Positions 55,049-64,000 are shown, counted from the stretch's first letter. The stretch: DNA of 64,000 nucleotides from Denitrobaculum sp965232285 (GCA_965232285.1 CBDDPL010000004.1:186001-250000); one strand, 5' to 3'. The notes: a model not told the origin generated them from the sequence alone. Numbers and translations: made by a program.

Positions 55049-56443
55049 ATGTCAGAGCTCGATTTTCTGAAACTTGAAGGTTTGTCGCAAACGCTCGTTC
55101 TCGGGAAGCGCAGCGCTTTTCATCACCTGCCGCTGCGCCTTGTCATTACGGACCGCTACGAACTGGCAAATGCCCTTCGGCCCTATGCACGACCGAGGGG
55201 CGCTGAGCTGCCGCGGTTAAAGAGCTTTGTTCGCCGTATTTCCCCCAACCGGAAGCCGCTGGAAACCGATGATGTCGCCCGCCACTTTGCCGCTGCGCTG
55301 CTGTCGGCCGGCTACTGCGCCTTAAAGCTGCAGCGGGATGTGGGCGGTGAACTGCCCGTAGAGCTGGCAAGCGACATCAGGCCGATCGAAGCCACGAACA
55401 TCCACAACGCCCGCCCGGAAGACAAATATGCCAGGGTGCTCGAGCTGGTGCCCCAGCACCTGCCGGGAGAGATGCGCGGCGCCTTCGCCGAACTTGTTTC
55501 GCCGGCGGCTATCGGGACGACCGTCGGGGTTCTGGTGCTTTGGGCCGGCTCGCATGCGCTCGGCGTGGGCTTCGCTATTGACGTGCTGCTCCTTGCGATC
55601 GGCTTCGCCATGGTCGGCTGGTCGATCTTCGGCGCGGTCGGCGATGTGATCGATTTCTTCAAGATCATGGGCACCGCCCGTAACGACGCCGACCTGAACC
55701 AGGCGGCGCAAAAGCTGGCCGGCGCGATCGCGGCGCTGGGGGTGGGGGCTTTCATCGCGCTACTGACCCGCGGAGCGGGACGGATCGCGGCGGCGAAGAA
55801 GGCGAGTGTGCCGCGGAAGTCGGGTGGTGGTGGGGCCCCTGCATCGGACGCCCAGATCGCGAAGTACAAGTCGAAGACGGAAGACTCGAAACCAAAGAAG
55901 AAGCCTGCTAAGCGCACTGGTTCGGTTCAAATATCAAAGTCAAGCAATCGAGTGTCGATTGAAGTCGATCCCAAAACAGGTAGGCCACAATCTGTCGAGG
56001 CAACTATAAAAGAAGATTTTGGTAGCAGTAAGCGCGCGGACGGGGCTACAAAAATCGGAAAACTCGGAAATGTCGATGATGATGGTGGTCATCTGATTGC
56101 GCACCGCTTCATGGGAGATACAATCGATGAAGGGATAGTTCCGCAGCACTACAAGCTGAATCGTGGTGCATGGAAAAAAATGGAAAACGAGTGGGCTGAT
56201 TGGGTCGCTTATGGGCGGTCTCGAGGCCGTGCAACAGAAATACATGTAAACATCGACATTGATCCGCCCGGGGCGGTGAGACCTGAACATTTTTACGGAA
56301 ATTACAAAGTTTATGAAACATTACCAGATGGTTCAAAAAAACTTGTATATAAGAGTCCAATCGATATGGCCAATGACGCAGACAGCACGTTTGATAGGGT
56401 CTACTTCGAAACCGATGCAGATGGGTTGATGCATAGAAAGTGA
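55049..56443 (+). CDS. Polymorphic toxin with C-terminal DNA/RNA non-specific nuclease domain
   Basis: 464 residues. N-terminal helical domain (1-~145), two hydrophobic segments (~155-205 and ~228-240) as in effectors that cross or insert in membranes, then a Lys/Pro-rich linker (~265-295) and a C-terminal Endonuclea_NS_2-like domain (~300-464) with the motif DDGGHLIAHRF (His348), followed by VPQHYKLNRGAWKKMENEW. The G+C falls sharply at the toxin domain (~38% at 56641-56700 in the next gene, against ~72% at 55681-55740). No PAAR, VgrG or Hcp gene is near, so the delivery route (type VI or other) is open. Confidence 0.82.
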   Translation: MSELDFLKLEGLSQTLVLGKRSAFHHLPLRLVITDRYELANALRPYARPRGAELPRLKSFVRRISPNRKPLETDDVARHFAAALLSAGYCALKLQRDVGGELPVELASDIRPIEATNIHNARPEDKYARVLELVPQHLPGEMRGAFAELVSPAAIGTTVGVLVLWAGSHALGVGFAIDVLLLAIGFAMVGWSIFGAVGDVIDFFKIMGTARNDADLNQAAQKLAGAIAALGVGAFIALLTRGAGRIAAAKKASVPRKSGGGGAPASDAQIAKYKSKTEDSKPKKKPAKRTGSVQISKSSNRVSIEVDPKTGRPQSVEATIKEDFGSSKRADGATKIGKLGNVDDDGGHLIAHRFMGDTIDEGIVPQHYKLNRGAWKKMENEWADWVAYGRSRGRATEIHVNIDIDPPGAVRPEHFYGNYKVYETLPDGSKKLVYKSPIDMANDADSTFDRVYFETDADGLMHRK

Positions 56444-56449
56444 GAAACT

Positions 56450-56860
56450 GTGAGCGAGACGCAAGAAGAAATCATAAGCGAGATTGGACAGAGTCTGATG
56501 CGCGCAGCAAATTCAAGTGCCGAGCATTGGGATTATGCTGGATACGCGTTTGAAACACGCGATGGTAAAAGCAGTGGCGGCACAATGTTTTTGTATGATG
56601 GAAGAACACTTTTAGATCTAGAATTTGGTCGCGATTTTAAAACAATTGTAAATTTGTTTAAACATCTTCGAGAAGTCACGCGCGTAGAGGGTGATGACTA
56701 CTGGATAAAGTGTAAGGTGGTTCTTCGACAGTCCGATGGCAATATGAAGATGCTTTTTGAGTTTGACGATTGGTCTCGATGGTCGATAGCGCCTAGCAAT
56801 GTCGATCAGTCCTACGAGATTCTTCTTGGAGATATTTTTCCTGAGGCTTTGGAGAATTAA
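56450..56860 (+). CDS. Immunity protein for the nuclease toxin (YezG/DUF600-like)
   Basis: 136 residues, GTG start 6 bases after the toxin stop. The alternating strand pattern and the WxxxPxN-like ending (WSRWSIAPSNVDQ...EILLGDIFPEALEN) resemble the YezG/DUF600 immunity family. Codon use and G+C are like the toxin tip, unlike the surrounding genes. The role is inferred from position and size. Confidence 0.7.
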   Translation: MSETQEEIISEIGQSLMRAANSSAEHWDYAGYAFETRDGKSSGGTMFLYDGRTLLDLEFGRDFKTIVNLFKHLREVTRVEGDDYWIKCKVVLRQSDGNMKMLFEFDDWSRWSIAPSNVDQSYEILLGDIFPEALEN

Positions 56861-57031
56861 GCCTGTGTACTAAGGCGTTAGTCGACTGGCAACGGCTGTA
56901 CCGCCATTCAATGCAATCATTCGACGGTAATCATTGCTTGTCACAGTATGGTGCCCTGAGAAGTTATCATCTTCACGTGGTAGTACATGTGCAACTTCAA
57001 TGATTGGTCTGACGTAAACTAGTGTCGGTCG

Positions 57032-57772
57032 ATGTCCACACCGTTGTGTTGCCAATCAACCGTCGTTTTCATCCATGGCATGATTGGTTTCGGCTCGCTC
57101 GGCGTCTGGGGGCGGCGGGTCGCTTACTTTCGGGGTGTCGAACAACTCTGTCGAGAACTCGGCGTCACCGCCTGCTTTCCCAGGGTTTCGAACCTCGGCT
57201 CCGTCCGCCGTCGCGCGCAGGATTTGGCGAGGTTCATTGAAAGCAATAATCTGAAGCAGGTGGTCCTCGTCGGTGCGAGCATGGGCGGCCTGGATGCCCG
57301 CTATTTCACCTCGCGGCTTGATCGGGACAGGCGGGTTCGGGCGCTGGTGACGATCGGAACACCCCACAGGGGCAGCCCGGTTGCCGAAAACTTTCTCTCA
57401 GGGCATTGGCCCGGGCGCTTTCTTGCACCCTCGGCGGTGTCCGACCTGGCGGCTTCGTCAAGTGATCGCTTCAACGCCGAGGTTCCCGACCGGGATGACG
57501 TTCAGTATTTTTCCTATGCGGGCATCAGACCCGTCAGCGAGCTGCCGCTCTGGTTGCGTCCTGCTGGCCGCTGTGTGATCCAGGGCGAGGGTGTTAACGA
57601 TGGGCTGGTCTCCGAGTGTTCGACGCGCTGGGGTAGCTACCTGGGCAATGTCCGCGCCGATCATTTCGAGCTGATTGGATGGAATCTCGGCGGGCGTAGC
57701 CGGAAGTTCGAAAGGCCCTTCGAGCATTTGCCGCTCTACCGGAAAATCGTGACGAACCTGCTCGAAGCCTAA
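57032..57772 (+). CDS. Alpha/beta hydrolase, lipase-like
   Basis: 246 residues. N-terminal VVFIHGMIGFG oxyanion loop, nucleophile elbow GASMGGLDAR with Ser, GTPHRGS, then Asp in EGVNDGLVS and His in RADHFELIG complete the triad. Resembles triacylglycerol lipases and esterases of the GASMGG type. No signal peptide is obvious, so the product may be cytoplasmic or use another route. The 171 bases upstream hold a weak 61-codon minus frame but no supported gene. Confidence 0.8.
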   Translation: MSTPLCCQSTVVFIHGMIGFGSLGVWGRRVAYFRGVEQLCRELGVTACFPRVSNLGSVRRRAQDLARFIESNNLKQVVLVGASMGGLDARYFTSRLDRDRRVRALVTIGTPHRGSPVAENFLSGHWPGRFLAPSAVSDLAASSSDRFNAEVPDRDDVQYFSYAGIRPVSELPLWLRPAGRCVIQGEGVNDGLVSECSTRWGSYLGNVRADHFELIGWNLGGRSRKFERPFEHLPLYRKIVTNLLEA

Positions 57773-58923
57773 TCCCGCTTGAACGGACCATAGTCTCCCA
57801 ACGCCTCTATATCCCGCCGGACTGATGCGCTCTCCCGCAGCAGGAAATCCGCGATCGCCTCGTTGAATCCGGGATCGCGGATCCAGTGGGCGCTGTAGGT
57901 TTCGACCGGCAGGTAACCGCGCTGGATCTTGTGTTCGCCCTGGGCTCCGGCCTCGACGAATTTCAGGCCGTGCTGGATCGCGTAGTCGATGGCCTGGTAG
58001 TAGCAGGCTTCGAAGTGCAGGAAACGGTAGTTGCCGTGGCAGCCCCAGTTGCGGCCGTAGAGGGTGTCGTCGCTCTTCAGGTTCAAGGCGCCGGCAACGA
58101 TCTCCCCGTCATCTTCCGCGATCATGAGGACGACCCGCTCGGCCAGGCTGGCGCCGATGCGGTCGAAGAATTCGCGGGTCAGGTAGGCCTGGCCCCACTT
58201 CTTGTCGCTGGTCGCGAGGTAGAAGCCATAGAATTTGTCCCAGTGCAGCGCTGTGATCTCGTCGCCGGTCAGCGCCCGGAGCGTGATCCCGCTTTCCGCG
58301 ACCTTGCGGCGCTCTTTTTTAATCGCCTTGCGCTTGCGCGACGCCAGGTCGGCGAGGAAGTCGTCAAAGCTGCCGTAGCCCCGGTTCTGCCAGTGGTACT
58401 GCAAACCGATCCGCTTGAGCAGGCCGGCCTCGCCTAGCTGTTCCCACTGTTCCCGGTCGGGAAAGGTGATGTGGAGGGAGGAGACGTCGTGCCGGCGCCC
58501 CAACTCGATCATGCCGGCGATCAGGCCGTTACGGATGGTGGACTGGTCGCAGTCCGCGCGCAGCAGCAGGCGCGGTCCGGTCGCCGGCGTGAAGGGCACG
58601 CAGACCTGGAGCTTGGGATAGTAGGCGCCGCCGGCCCGGTGATAGGCGTCGGCCCAGCCCCAGTCGAAGATGTATTCGCCGTAGGAATGGCTCTTGAGGT
58701 AGAGCGGCACGGCGCCCGCCAGGCGGCCGCTCTCGTCGGTGATGGTCAGGTGCTGCGGCTGCCAGCCGGTCTCGGCGCAGGCCGAGCCGCTTTCCTCCAG
58801 GGCGTTGAGGAAGGCGTGGCTGACGAAGGGGTTGTCGCCCGCACAGGCGTCCCACTGCGCCCAGGGAACGTCCGCGATCCGGGGGTGGACCGCGATGGCT
58901 ATGCTATCGCTTCCGTCGGGCAA
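57769..58923 (-). CDS. DUF482 / FemAB-like GNAT acyltransferase
   Basis: 384 residues in two GNAT-like halves, typical of DUF482 (peptidogalycan biosynthesis-type) proteins. Conserved: FVSHAFLNALEESGSA near 33-48, FDWGWADAYHRAGGAYYPKLQ near 88-108, and the LHFEACYYQAIDYAI helix near 310. It overlaps the convergent lipase gene by 4 bases at the stops. Substrate unknown. Confidence 0.82.
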   Translation of the reverse strand: MPDGSDSIAIAVHPRIADVPWAQWDACAGDNPFVSHAFLNALEESGSACAETGWQPQHLTITDESGRLAGAVPLYLKSHSYGEYIFDWGWADAYHRAGGAYYPKLQVCVPFTPATGPRLLLRADCDQSTIRNGLIAGMIELGRRHDVSSLHITFPDREQWEQLGEAGLLKRIGLQYHWQNRGYGSFDDFLADLASRKRKAIKKERRKVAESGITLRALTGDEITALHWDKFYGFYLATSDKKWGQAYLTREFFDRIGASLAERVVLMIAEDDGEIVAGALNLKSDDTLYGRNWGCHGNYRFLHFEACYYQAIDYAIQHGLKFVEAGAQGEHKIQRGYLPVETYSAHWIRDPGFNEAIADFLLRESASVRRDIEALGDYGPFKRD

Positions 58924-59066
58924 GGCGGGTTCCTGGTTTCATCACGAAATTCTGAGGCTCAGTTTAAGGGGTGGCGAACCGTAAGAACATGGTATCGCCA
59001 TAGTTTTTTGACCAGATGCCGATGATGTGATTCCTTAGAGTTCGGTCAAGGAAGGCTTCGAACTTA

Positions 59067-59681
59067 ATGTTGTATAGACAACTTTACGTCTTTGCGCTCT
59101 GTCTGCTTTTTTCCGTTGTCGCGGGCAGTTCTGTAGGCCGCGCGGCGGAGGTGCCTGAGCGGCAGGCCTCCTATTCGGCGGATGCCCTGCTGGAGATCAA
59201 TCAGCGGCAGTTCAGGTCCAAAGTCTATCATCATAAAGGTCAGGAACGCCGGGAGTTTCAGATCGGCGGCATTCCGCAGGTTTTGATCCTGCAACCGAAG
59301 CAGAATCGCGTGGTTTACCTGCTGCCCGCGATGAGCATCGGTATGGAACTGACCCTTCAGGAGGGGGAATCTCTGCCTGATCTTGCGCACTTCGCGTCCC
59401 TGAAACCGAAGGACCTGGGGCGGGAGGAGATCGGTGGGCTCACGACCACGAAGTATGACGTGGAACGGCTGAAGGCCGCGGAGCCCTATACTGTTACGCT
59501 CTGGCTGACCGACGATGGTATTCCGGTTCAGGCGGAAGCCTCCGACAGCCGGGGCGACTATCGCCTGACACAAAGTAATATCCGGCGCGGGCCGCAGGAT
59601 GCCGCACTGTTCCAGGTGCCCGAGGGCATCAAGCTGGCACCTCTCGACATCGCGACCCTGCGCGGGCTGTTCGGCGGATAA
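59067..59681 (+). CDS. Secreted LolA-like / DUF4412-type protein
   Basis: 204 residues. Signal peptide (LYVFALCLLFSVVAGSSVGRAA, cut near residue 28). The mature part has alternating strands (LEINQRQFRSKVYHHKGQERREF, VVYLLPAMSIGMEL), as in the half-barrel LolA/LppX and DUF4412 proteins that bind lipids. No enzyme motif. Stands alone, convergent with glnA-like. Confidence 0.65.
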   Translation: MLYRQLYVFALCLLFSVVAGSSVGRAAEVPERQASYSADALLEINQRQFRSKVYHHKGQERREFQIGGIPQVLILQPKQNRVVYLLPAMSIGMELTLQEGESLPDLAHFASLKPKDLGREEIGGLTTTKYDVERLKAAEPYTVTLWLTDDGIPVQAEASDSRGDYRLTQSNIRRGPQDAALFQVPEGIKLAPLDIATLRGLFGG

Positions 59682-59695
59682 CTCCGGAACGCCCC

Positions 59696-61084
59696 TCAGT
59701 CGGACTGCAGATACCAGTCATACTCGACCGGACTGATGTAACCCTCGAAGCGATCGAGTTCAGCCTGCTTGCAGGCGATGTAGGCCTCCAGGTAGTCCGC
59801 GCCGAAATAGCCGGGCAGGATCGTCGCTTCGCTCAGCCGGTCCAGGGCGCGCCGCGGCCGAAAAGCCAGGGCCGGGTCGTAGGCATGGCCGGCGTTGCCT
59901 TCCGCGGGCTTACCGGGGTCGCTGGCCTGGGTCAGGCCGTGATGGATGCCGGCCAGGGCTGTCGCCAGTGCCAGATAGGGGTTGGCGTCCGCGCCGGCCA
60001 CGCGATGCTCGATCCGCCGGGCGGCGCCGTTGCCAAGCGGGATCCGCAGGGCCACGGAGCGGTTCTCATAACCCCAGCAGCAGCGGATCGGTACGAAGAT
60101 GTCGGGCACGAAGCGGCGAAAGGAGTTCACGTTGGGGGCCAGGAAGGCCATGGCTTCCGGCAGGCTCTCCAGGACACCGCCGATTGCCTGCCTGAGCCGG
60201 TCGCTGGCCGGTGAATCCTGGCCGCCGTCGAAGATGTTGCGGCCTTCCCCGTCCAGCAGCGAGATGTGCATATGCAGGCCGCTGCCCGCCTGCTCTAGGA
60301 AGGGTTTGGCCATGAAGCTGGCCTGGAAGCCGTGTTTGCGCGCTACCCCCTGGACCACCCGCTTGAAGAAGATGCAGTGGTCCGCAGCCTTCATGGCGTC
60401 ATCGAGATGGTGCAGGTTGATCTCGAACTGGCCGGCGGCATATTCCGAAGTGATGGCGCCGGTGGCGATGCCCTGCGCTTCGCAGGAGGCGGTGATCTCC
60501 TCCATGACCGCGGCGAAACCGTCGAGGTTATCCATGCCGTAGACCTGGGTCCCTCGGTCCCGCTGGCCGGTCAGCGGATTGATCGGCGGCTGCGGCGCAC
60601 CGGCGCCGTTCCGTTCCTGGTCGAAGAGATAGAATTCCAGTTCGAAGGCGACCACCGGGCGCAGGCCCAGGTCCTGAAGGCGGCTGAGGACAGACAGGAG
60701 AATGTTGCGGGGCTCGAAGGGATAGGGGCTGCCGTCGGCTTCCTGAAGCGTGATCAGCGCCTGTGCCCCTGGCTGCTGTGCCCAAGGGACGGGTAGAAGC
60801 GTGCCCGGGACGATTTTGGCGACCCGGTCCGGATCGCCGTCCGAAAAGCCGAGCCCGGCCGGGTCGTGGCTCTGGCCCAGGCTGTCGAGCATGAAGACCG
60901 AGGCGGGGAAGGCGAGCCCGTCGGCCGTCACCTTGCCGAACTCCGAGAGGGGATAGCGTTTGCCGCGGATCACGCCGGAAAGGTCGGGAAAGATGGCGTC
61001 GAGGTGCCGGGTATCCGGATGGCGGGCCAGAAAGTCTGCGGCTTCCGGCGTCAGTTTCGTCATTGCGTCAGGCATAATCGCCAT
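59696..61084 (-). CDS. Glutamine synthetase family protein (gamma-glutamyl ligase-like)
   Basis: 462 residues. The beta-grasp N-domain and catalytic C-domain of type I glutamine synthetase are present (FELEFYLFD, SEYAAGQFEINLHHLDDAM, GLHMHISL, and RIPLGNGAARRIEHRVAGADANPYLALA). The catalytic Glu and His residues are kept, but the adenylylation loop Tyr and the usual GlnA glutamate-flap sequence are not, so it is more like PuuA-type gamma-glutamylputrescine or other amine ligases. RidA follows upstream on the same strand. Confidence 0.88.
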   Translation of the reverse strand: MAIMPDAMTKLTPEAADFLARHPDTRHLDAIFPDLSGVIRGKRYPLSEFGKVTADGLAFPASVFMLDSLGQSHDPAGLGFSDGDPDRVAKIVPGTLLPVPWAQQPGAQALITLQEADGSPYPFEPRNILLSVLSRLQDLGLRPVVAFELEFYLFDQERNGAGAPQPPINPLTGQRDRGTQVYGMDNLDGFAAVMEEITASCEAQGIATGAITSEYAAGQFEINLHHLDDAMKAADHCIFFKRVVQGVARKHGFQASFMAKPFLEQAGSGLHMHISLLDGEGRNIFDGGQDSPASDRLRQAIGGVLESLPEAMAFLAPNVNSFRRFVPDIFVPIRCCWGYENRSVALRIPLGNGAARRIEHRVAGADANPYLALATALAGIHHGLTQASDPGKPAEGNAGHAYDPALAFRPRRALDRLSEATILPGYFGADYLEAYIACKQAELDRFEGYISPVEYDWYLQSD

Positions 61085-61147
61085 TCAGCCGCGCGGAAGA
61101 GGCCGGGTCAAGCCCGGCTGCCCCGCGCGGCTGAAGGAGACAAGAGA

Positions 61148-61615
61148 CTATTCGAGTTCGGCGGTCGCTTCGACTTCGACGGCAACGCCCATGGGCAGGG
61201 AGCCGGCGGAGACCGCGGCGCGGCAGTGGCGGCCCTTGTCGCCGAAGACCTCGACCATCAGGTCCGAGGCGCCGTTGATCACCTTCGGCTGTTCGGCGAA
61301 ATCGGGTGTCGAGTTCACGAATCCGCCCAGACGCACGATGCGCTTGATCTTGTCCAGATCACCGCCGCAGGCGGCCTTGAGCTGCGCGATGATGTTGATG
61401 CCGCAGAGCCGGGCGGCGGCCACGCCGTCCTCCAGCGAGATGGAGTCGCCCAGTTTGCCCTGATACTGGAACGCGCCGTCCTTGAGGGTCACCTGGCCTG
61501 AGACATAGACGGTCTTGCCACTGACCACATAGCCCACATAGTTCGCCACCGGCGCGGCGGCTTCCGGTATTTCGATTCCCAGTTCCGCCAAACGCGCGTC
61601 AATCTGTCCCGCCAT
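61148..61615 (-). CDS. RidA family reactive-intermediate deaminase
   Basis: 155 residues of the RidA/YjgF/UK114 family: GYVVSGKTVYVSGQVTLKDG near 29-48, NIIAQLKAACGGDLDKIKRIVRLGGFVN near 74-101, and VEVFGDKGRHCRAAVSAGSLPMGVAVEVEATAEL. These trimers hydrolyse imines and enamines, such as those from PLP enzymes. The arginine that binds the carboxylate (HCRAAVS) is kept. The 64-base gap to the glutamine synthetase-like gene suggests a joint amine-catabolism role. Confidence 0.88.
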   Translation of the reverse strand: MAGQIDARLAELGIEIPEAAAPVANYVGYVVSGKTVYVSGQVTLKDGAFQYQGKLGDSISLEDGVAAARLCGINIIAQLKAACGGDLDKIKRIVRLGGFVNSTPDFAEQPKVINGASDLMVEVFGDKGRHCRAAVSAGSLPMGVAVEVEATAELE

Positions 61616-61788
61616 GAAGTCACTTCCTCACCTGATAGGGGTTAATAGCTGAGATGGGATCAGGTTCGGACGGAAGCGCCGATGCGGCTTGACATCTTCT
61701 GGCAAATCCGCGACGCGCTTCATCGAAACAGGATCCGGTCTGACGCCTTATAGCGGATCAATGAGATGTGGGGCCAGCCTTGCTTGCA

Positions 61789-63567
61789 TCACCAGGGCCA
61801 GCGCCGGTCTCGCAAATGGACAATCTCATCTCCGATCCGCAGGTCGAAGTGGTTCGCCGGCACCGCGGCAAACTCGCCACTGATCAGTTCATCCCATAAC
61901 TCGAGCTTATTGCTTGGCCGCAGCAATCGCGTTTGTTGAACGCGCGCGCCATGGCGCTCCAACATCCAGAGCTCGGAGATGGCGTTCGATTCTCTGAGGG
62001 CGATCAGGTATTCGAGGCCGTCGCCATCGGTCAGATTGACGGCGGTAACCACGCATCCCGGTCCGTCTTCCAGCGCGCAACTGGCCTTACTGACAAAGGG
62101 ACCGAGAGAATCACCTAGCATGACTTTGGGAAGGGGCAGGTTTTCCGGGATGAGAATGATACGGCTGGCGTCTTTGAAGGTCTCCGCTGTGACCTTTTCC
62201 AACGAGGCGAAGGTCAGCGCCACCTCGCTGTCGAGGGGATAACGCCGCTGAAGCGCATCGATTTTTCTGTTGATTTCGGCGGCCTGCAGTTCGCCCGGTT
62301 CGCGGCGCAGGCGGGCCAGGGTCTCAAGTCCCGGCTTGCCCAGTTTTTTCTCCAGGTAGCTCAGATCATAGTCCGCGAGCGCGACCGAGCCGCCGGCCAG
62401 GAGACGGTATTGACTTGCCGCGCTTAAGACGAAGGGGTCGGCTATCGGCGTCAGTGACAGGGCCACGACACCCGTCGCTGTCAGGGTCACCAGGCTCCGC
62501 GTGCGGCGGCAAAACTCTGTCCATCGGCTCCAGAATACCATGGAGATGAGACCGCCGAGGCAGTAGAGCAGCAACGTTCCAGCCGCAAAGGCCATCACCG
62601 CTCTTCTCGGGGTGATCCCATATTGAGCGATCCGCAGGTAAAGGGCGTAACAGGCCACCGCCGAGAGGACCACCAGCAGCGGCTGGAGCAAAAACGTAAA
62701 GCTGCCGGATATCGTCGGTTTCTCGTCCAGCCGGCGATCGTCGTTCAGGTAGGCGCTCGTCATCAGCACGCCGAGTACGGCGGGGATCAGAAGCGTCGTC
62801 GTCAGCGTGAACATCCCTGAAAATCTCTCAAAGCCGACGAGACGGATAACTGCGAGGAGGGCCACGCTGAAGAGGAACAGGGCTATGACGGAGAAACGCG
62901 CGATCATTCCGGAGGCGGCGCGCAGTTTGGACAGTATGCCCGGTGCTCCCCGCAGAAGGACGATGACCAAACCGAAGCCTCCTGCGAGGAGACTGAGGAA
63001 GGCCGCGTCTTGTGGGAGGCCGGCCTTAACGCTGTCGTTATCCAGCGCCTCGGCGAAGTGACGTGCTACGCTGGCGCCGGCGAACAACAGGACCATAGCC
63101 AGCAGGCCGCAAAACAGCATGATCCTGTTGTTCCAGGCGTGTAAGAAAATGCTCCTCGCGTTCCACGACCAGGATCCCGTTGATAATCGGCTTTGCAGGT
63201 AGGGCAAGAGGCCGATCAGAAGAACGAGCATCTGCGCGGGGAAGATTAATATGAAGACGGGATTCACGAGCTTCCCGGTGTCGAGGCGGAGCGCGGCGAA
63301 GTAGCCTAAGAGAGATGCGACGAGCCCAAAGCCAATCGCCATTGCCATGGAGAGGCGCTGAGCATGGGGGTGCCAGAGTAGGCTGAAGGCGAGAGTGCCC
63401 GATATCGAAAACGCCAACATGGCGACAACGAGCGTCTCAGAGGTGCCTATCTCACCTATCTGGAAGGGAACTACGATCGAAGCCGCCCACAGCGCTACCA
63501 TCCCCAAAACCGCAAGTGCCGACATCTTTTGGGATTCAGGTGCCGGTTCGCCAAGTGTCTCGCTCAT
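61789..63567 (-). CDS. DUF4153 domain membrane protein
   Basis: 592 residues. About ten membrane segments in the first 400 residues (first at ~17-37) followed by a soluble domain (~420-592). DUF4153 signature near 312-330 (LYLRIAQYGITPRRAVMAF). Function unknown. The 172 bases between it and ridA and the 298 bases to nrdJ contain no other gene. Confidence 0.8.
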   Translation of the reverse strand: MSETLGEPAPESQKMSALAVLGMVALWAASIVVPFQIGEIGTSETLVVAMLAFSISGTLAFSLLWHPHAQRLSMAMAIGFGLVASLLGYFAALRLDTGKLVNPVFILIFPAQMLVLLIGLLPYLQSRLSTGSWSWNARSIFLHAWNNRIMLFCGLLAMVLLFAGASVARHFAEALDNDSVKAGLPQDAAFLSLLAGGFGLVIVLLRGAPGILSKLRAASGMIARFSVIALFLFSVALLAVIRLVGFERFSGMFTLTTTLLIPAVLGVLMTSAYLNDDRRLDEKPTISGSFTFLLQPLLVVLSAVACYALYLRIAQYGITPRRAVMAFAAGTLLLYCLGGLISMVFWSRWTEFCRRTRSLVTLTATGVVALSLTPIADPFVLSAASQYRLLAGGSVALADYDLSYLEKKLGKPGLETLARLRREPGELQAAEINRKIDALQRRYPLDSEVALTFASLEKVTAETFKDASRIILIPENLPLPKVMLGDSLGPFVSKASCALEDGPGCVVTAVNLTDGDGLEYLIALRESNAISELWMLERHGARVQQTRLLRPSNKLELWDELISGEFAAVPANHFDLRIGDEIVHLRDRRWPW

Positions 63568-63770
63568 GTTTATCCTCTAAATATTCACGTTTTGTTCTAT
63601 TATGGCGAAATTTTCAAGTTTGGCGAGATAAAAATTTTGCAATACTTATCTGGGTTGTTTTTGCCTGTGAAACCAGAGGAGTCAGAGCGTTTTGCAGAAG
63701 GCTTCAGTGTTGGGGCCAAGCGGAAATCGGCAAGGAAATCTGAGCCCAGGCGTAAACCGGGGCCTAAACA

Positions 63771-63801
63771 GAAAATCGGGGTGTCCTGGAGAGACACCCC
63801 G
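63771..63801 (-). terminator. Rho-independent terminator of nrdJ
   Basis: 9-bp stem (63777-63785 with 63793-63801, 7-base loop) followed on the minus strand by GATTTTC. It is 65 bases downstream of the nrdJ stop. Confidence 0.8.
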
Positions 63802-63865
63802 AAGTCGACAGGGAGAACTCAGGCCTGCGTTAACAGGTCTGAAACGCTACTCCCGAGTGGCTGGC

Positions 63866-64000
63866 TCAGGAGCAGCCGCTGGTGCTGCCGCAGGTCGCGC
63901 ACTTCATGCAGGTCCCGTTGCGTACCAGCGTAAAGTTGCCGCAGTCTCCGCAGGGATCACCCTCGTAGCCTTTCATGCGCGCTTCGCGCACGCGTTCCAG
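63866..64000 (-). CDS. nrdJ: Class II (B12-dependent) ribonucleotide reductase, C-terminal end
   Basis: The last 44 residues are in the window: GYEGDPCGDCGNFTLVRNGT followed by CMKCATCGSTSGCS. The four CxxC-type cysteines at the C-terminus (zinc knuckle plus redox-active pair) are typical of NrdJ of the vitamin B12-dependent type; the tail regenerates the active-site disulfide. The main body lies outside the right edge. Confidence 0.93.
   Translation of the reverse strand: MERVREARMKGYEGDPCGDCGNFTLVRNGTCMKCATCGSTSGCS

Noticed and set aside
56870..57055. 61-codon minus frame between the immunity gene and the lipase
   Set aside because: No ribosome binding site or family; it may be a remnant, but nothing supports a gene.

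Overview
The window looks like chromosomal DNA of a GC-rich alphaproteobacterium, probably a Rhodospirillales-type lineage. The pointers are a circularly permuted, two-piece tmRNA gene with an alphaproteobacterial tag (ANDNYSEARLAA) next to an alpha-type sspB, several RHH_4 ribbon-helix-helix proteins, a class II (B12-dependent) NrdJ, and TTAACC-type (CtrA-like) sites in promoters. The genus cannot be fixed from sequence alone.

Layout. 1-2.3 kb: a ydbH-ynbE-ydbL envelope operon cut by the window edge. 2.4-5.2 kb: SDR dehydrogenase, cupin, and a glutathione S-transferase divergent from a TetR repressor with two operator-like palindromes between them. 5.2-11.9 kb: a minus-strand run of HNH-like protein, RHH protein, fumC, DUF599 membrane protein and two tandem flavin-dependent halogenases. 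12-15 kb: sspB, ssrA (tmRNA), thyA-folA. 15-18.6 kb: two glycosyltransferases and an O-antigen ligase-like protein. 18.6-24.1 kb: mrp, hflK-hflC, DUF2065, degP, with strong terminators after hflC and degP.

24.2-49.3 kb is the most interesting region: a complete-looking Lap-type surface adhesion locus. A 3181-residue RTX adhesin sits behind a 10% G+C promoter island and carries a TAAG site like the one cut by LapG. Opposite it lie two paralogous trypsin-like exoproteases, a membrane sensor with a degenerate HD-GYP domain, a LapG-type cysteine protease, an HlyD-type membrane fusion protein broken by one in-frame TAA, and a LapB-type ABC exporter. A TolC-type outer membrane protein follows after an acyltransferase/acyl-ACP synthetase fusion and its TetR neighbour. 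No LapD (GGDEF-EAL) is present. The degenerate HD-GYP protein next to lapG is a candidate replacement for it, which would make this a variant of Lap signalling.

49.4-54.9 kb: small conserved proteins, an RHH-PAS fusion, a LOG-family hydrolase, and clpS-clpA. Together with ssrA and sspB these form most of the tagging and adaptor side of Clp proteolysis. 55-56.9 kb: a toxin with a C-terminal non-specific nuclease domain and its immunity protein, in locally AT-rich DNA. 57-63.6 kb: lipase, DUF482 acyltransferase, a LolA-like secreted protein, a glutamine synthetase-like enzyme with RidA, and a DUF4153 membrane protein. The last bases hold the 3' end of nrdJ with its terminator.
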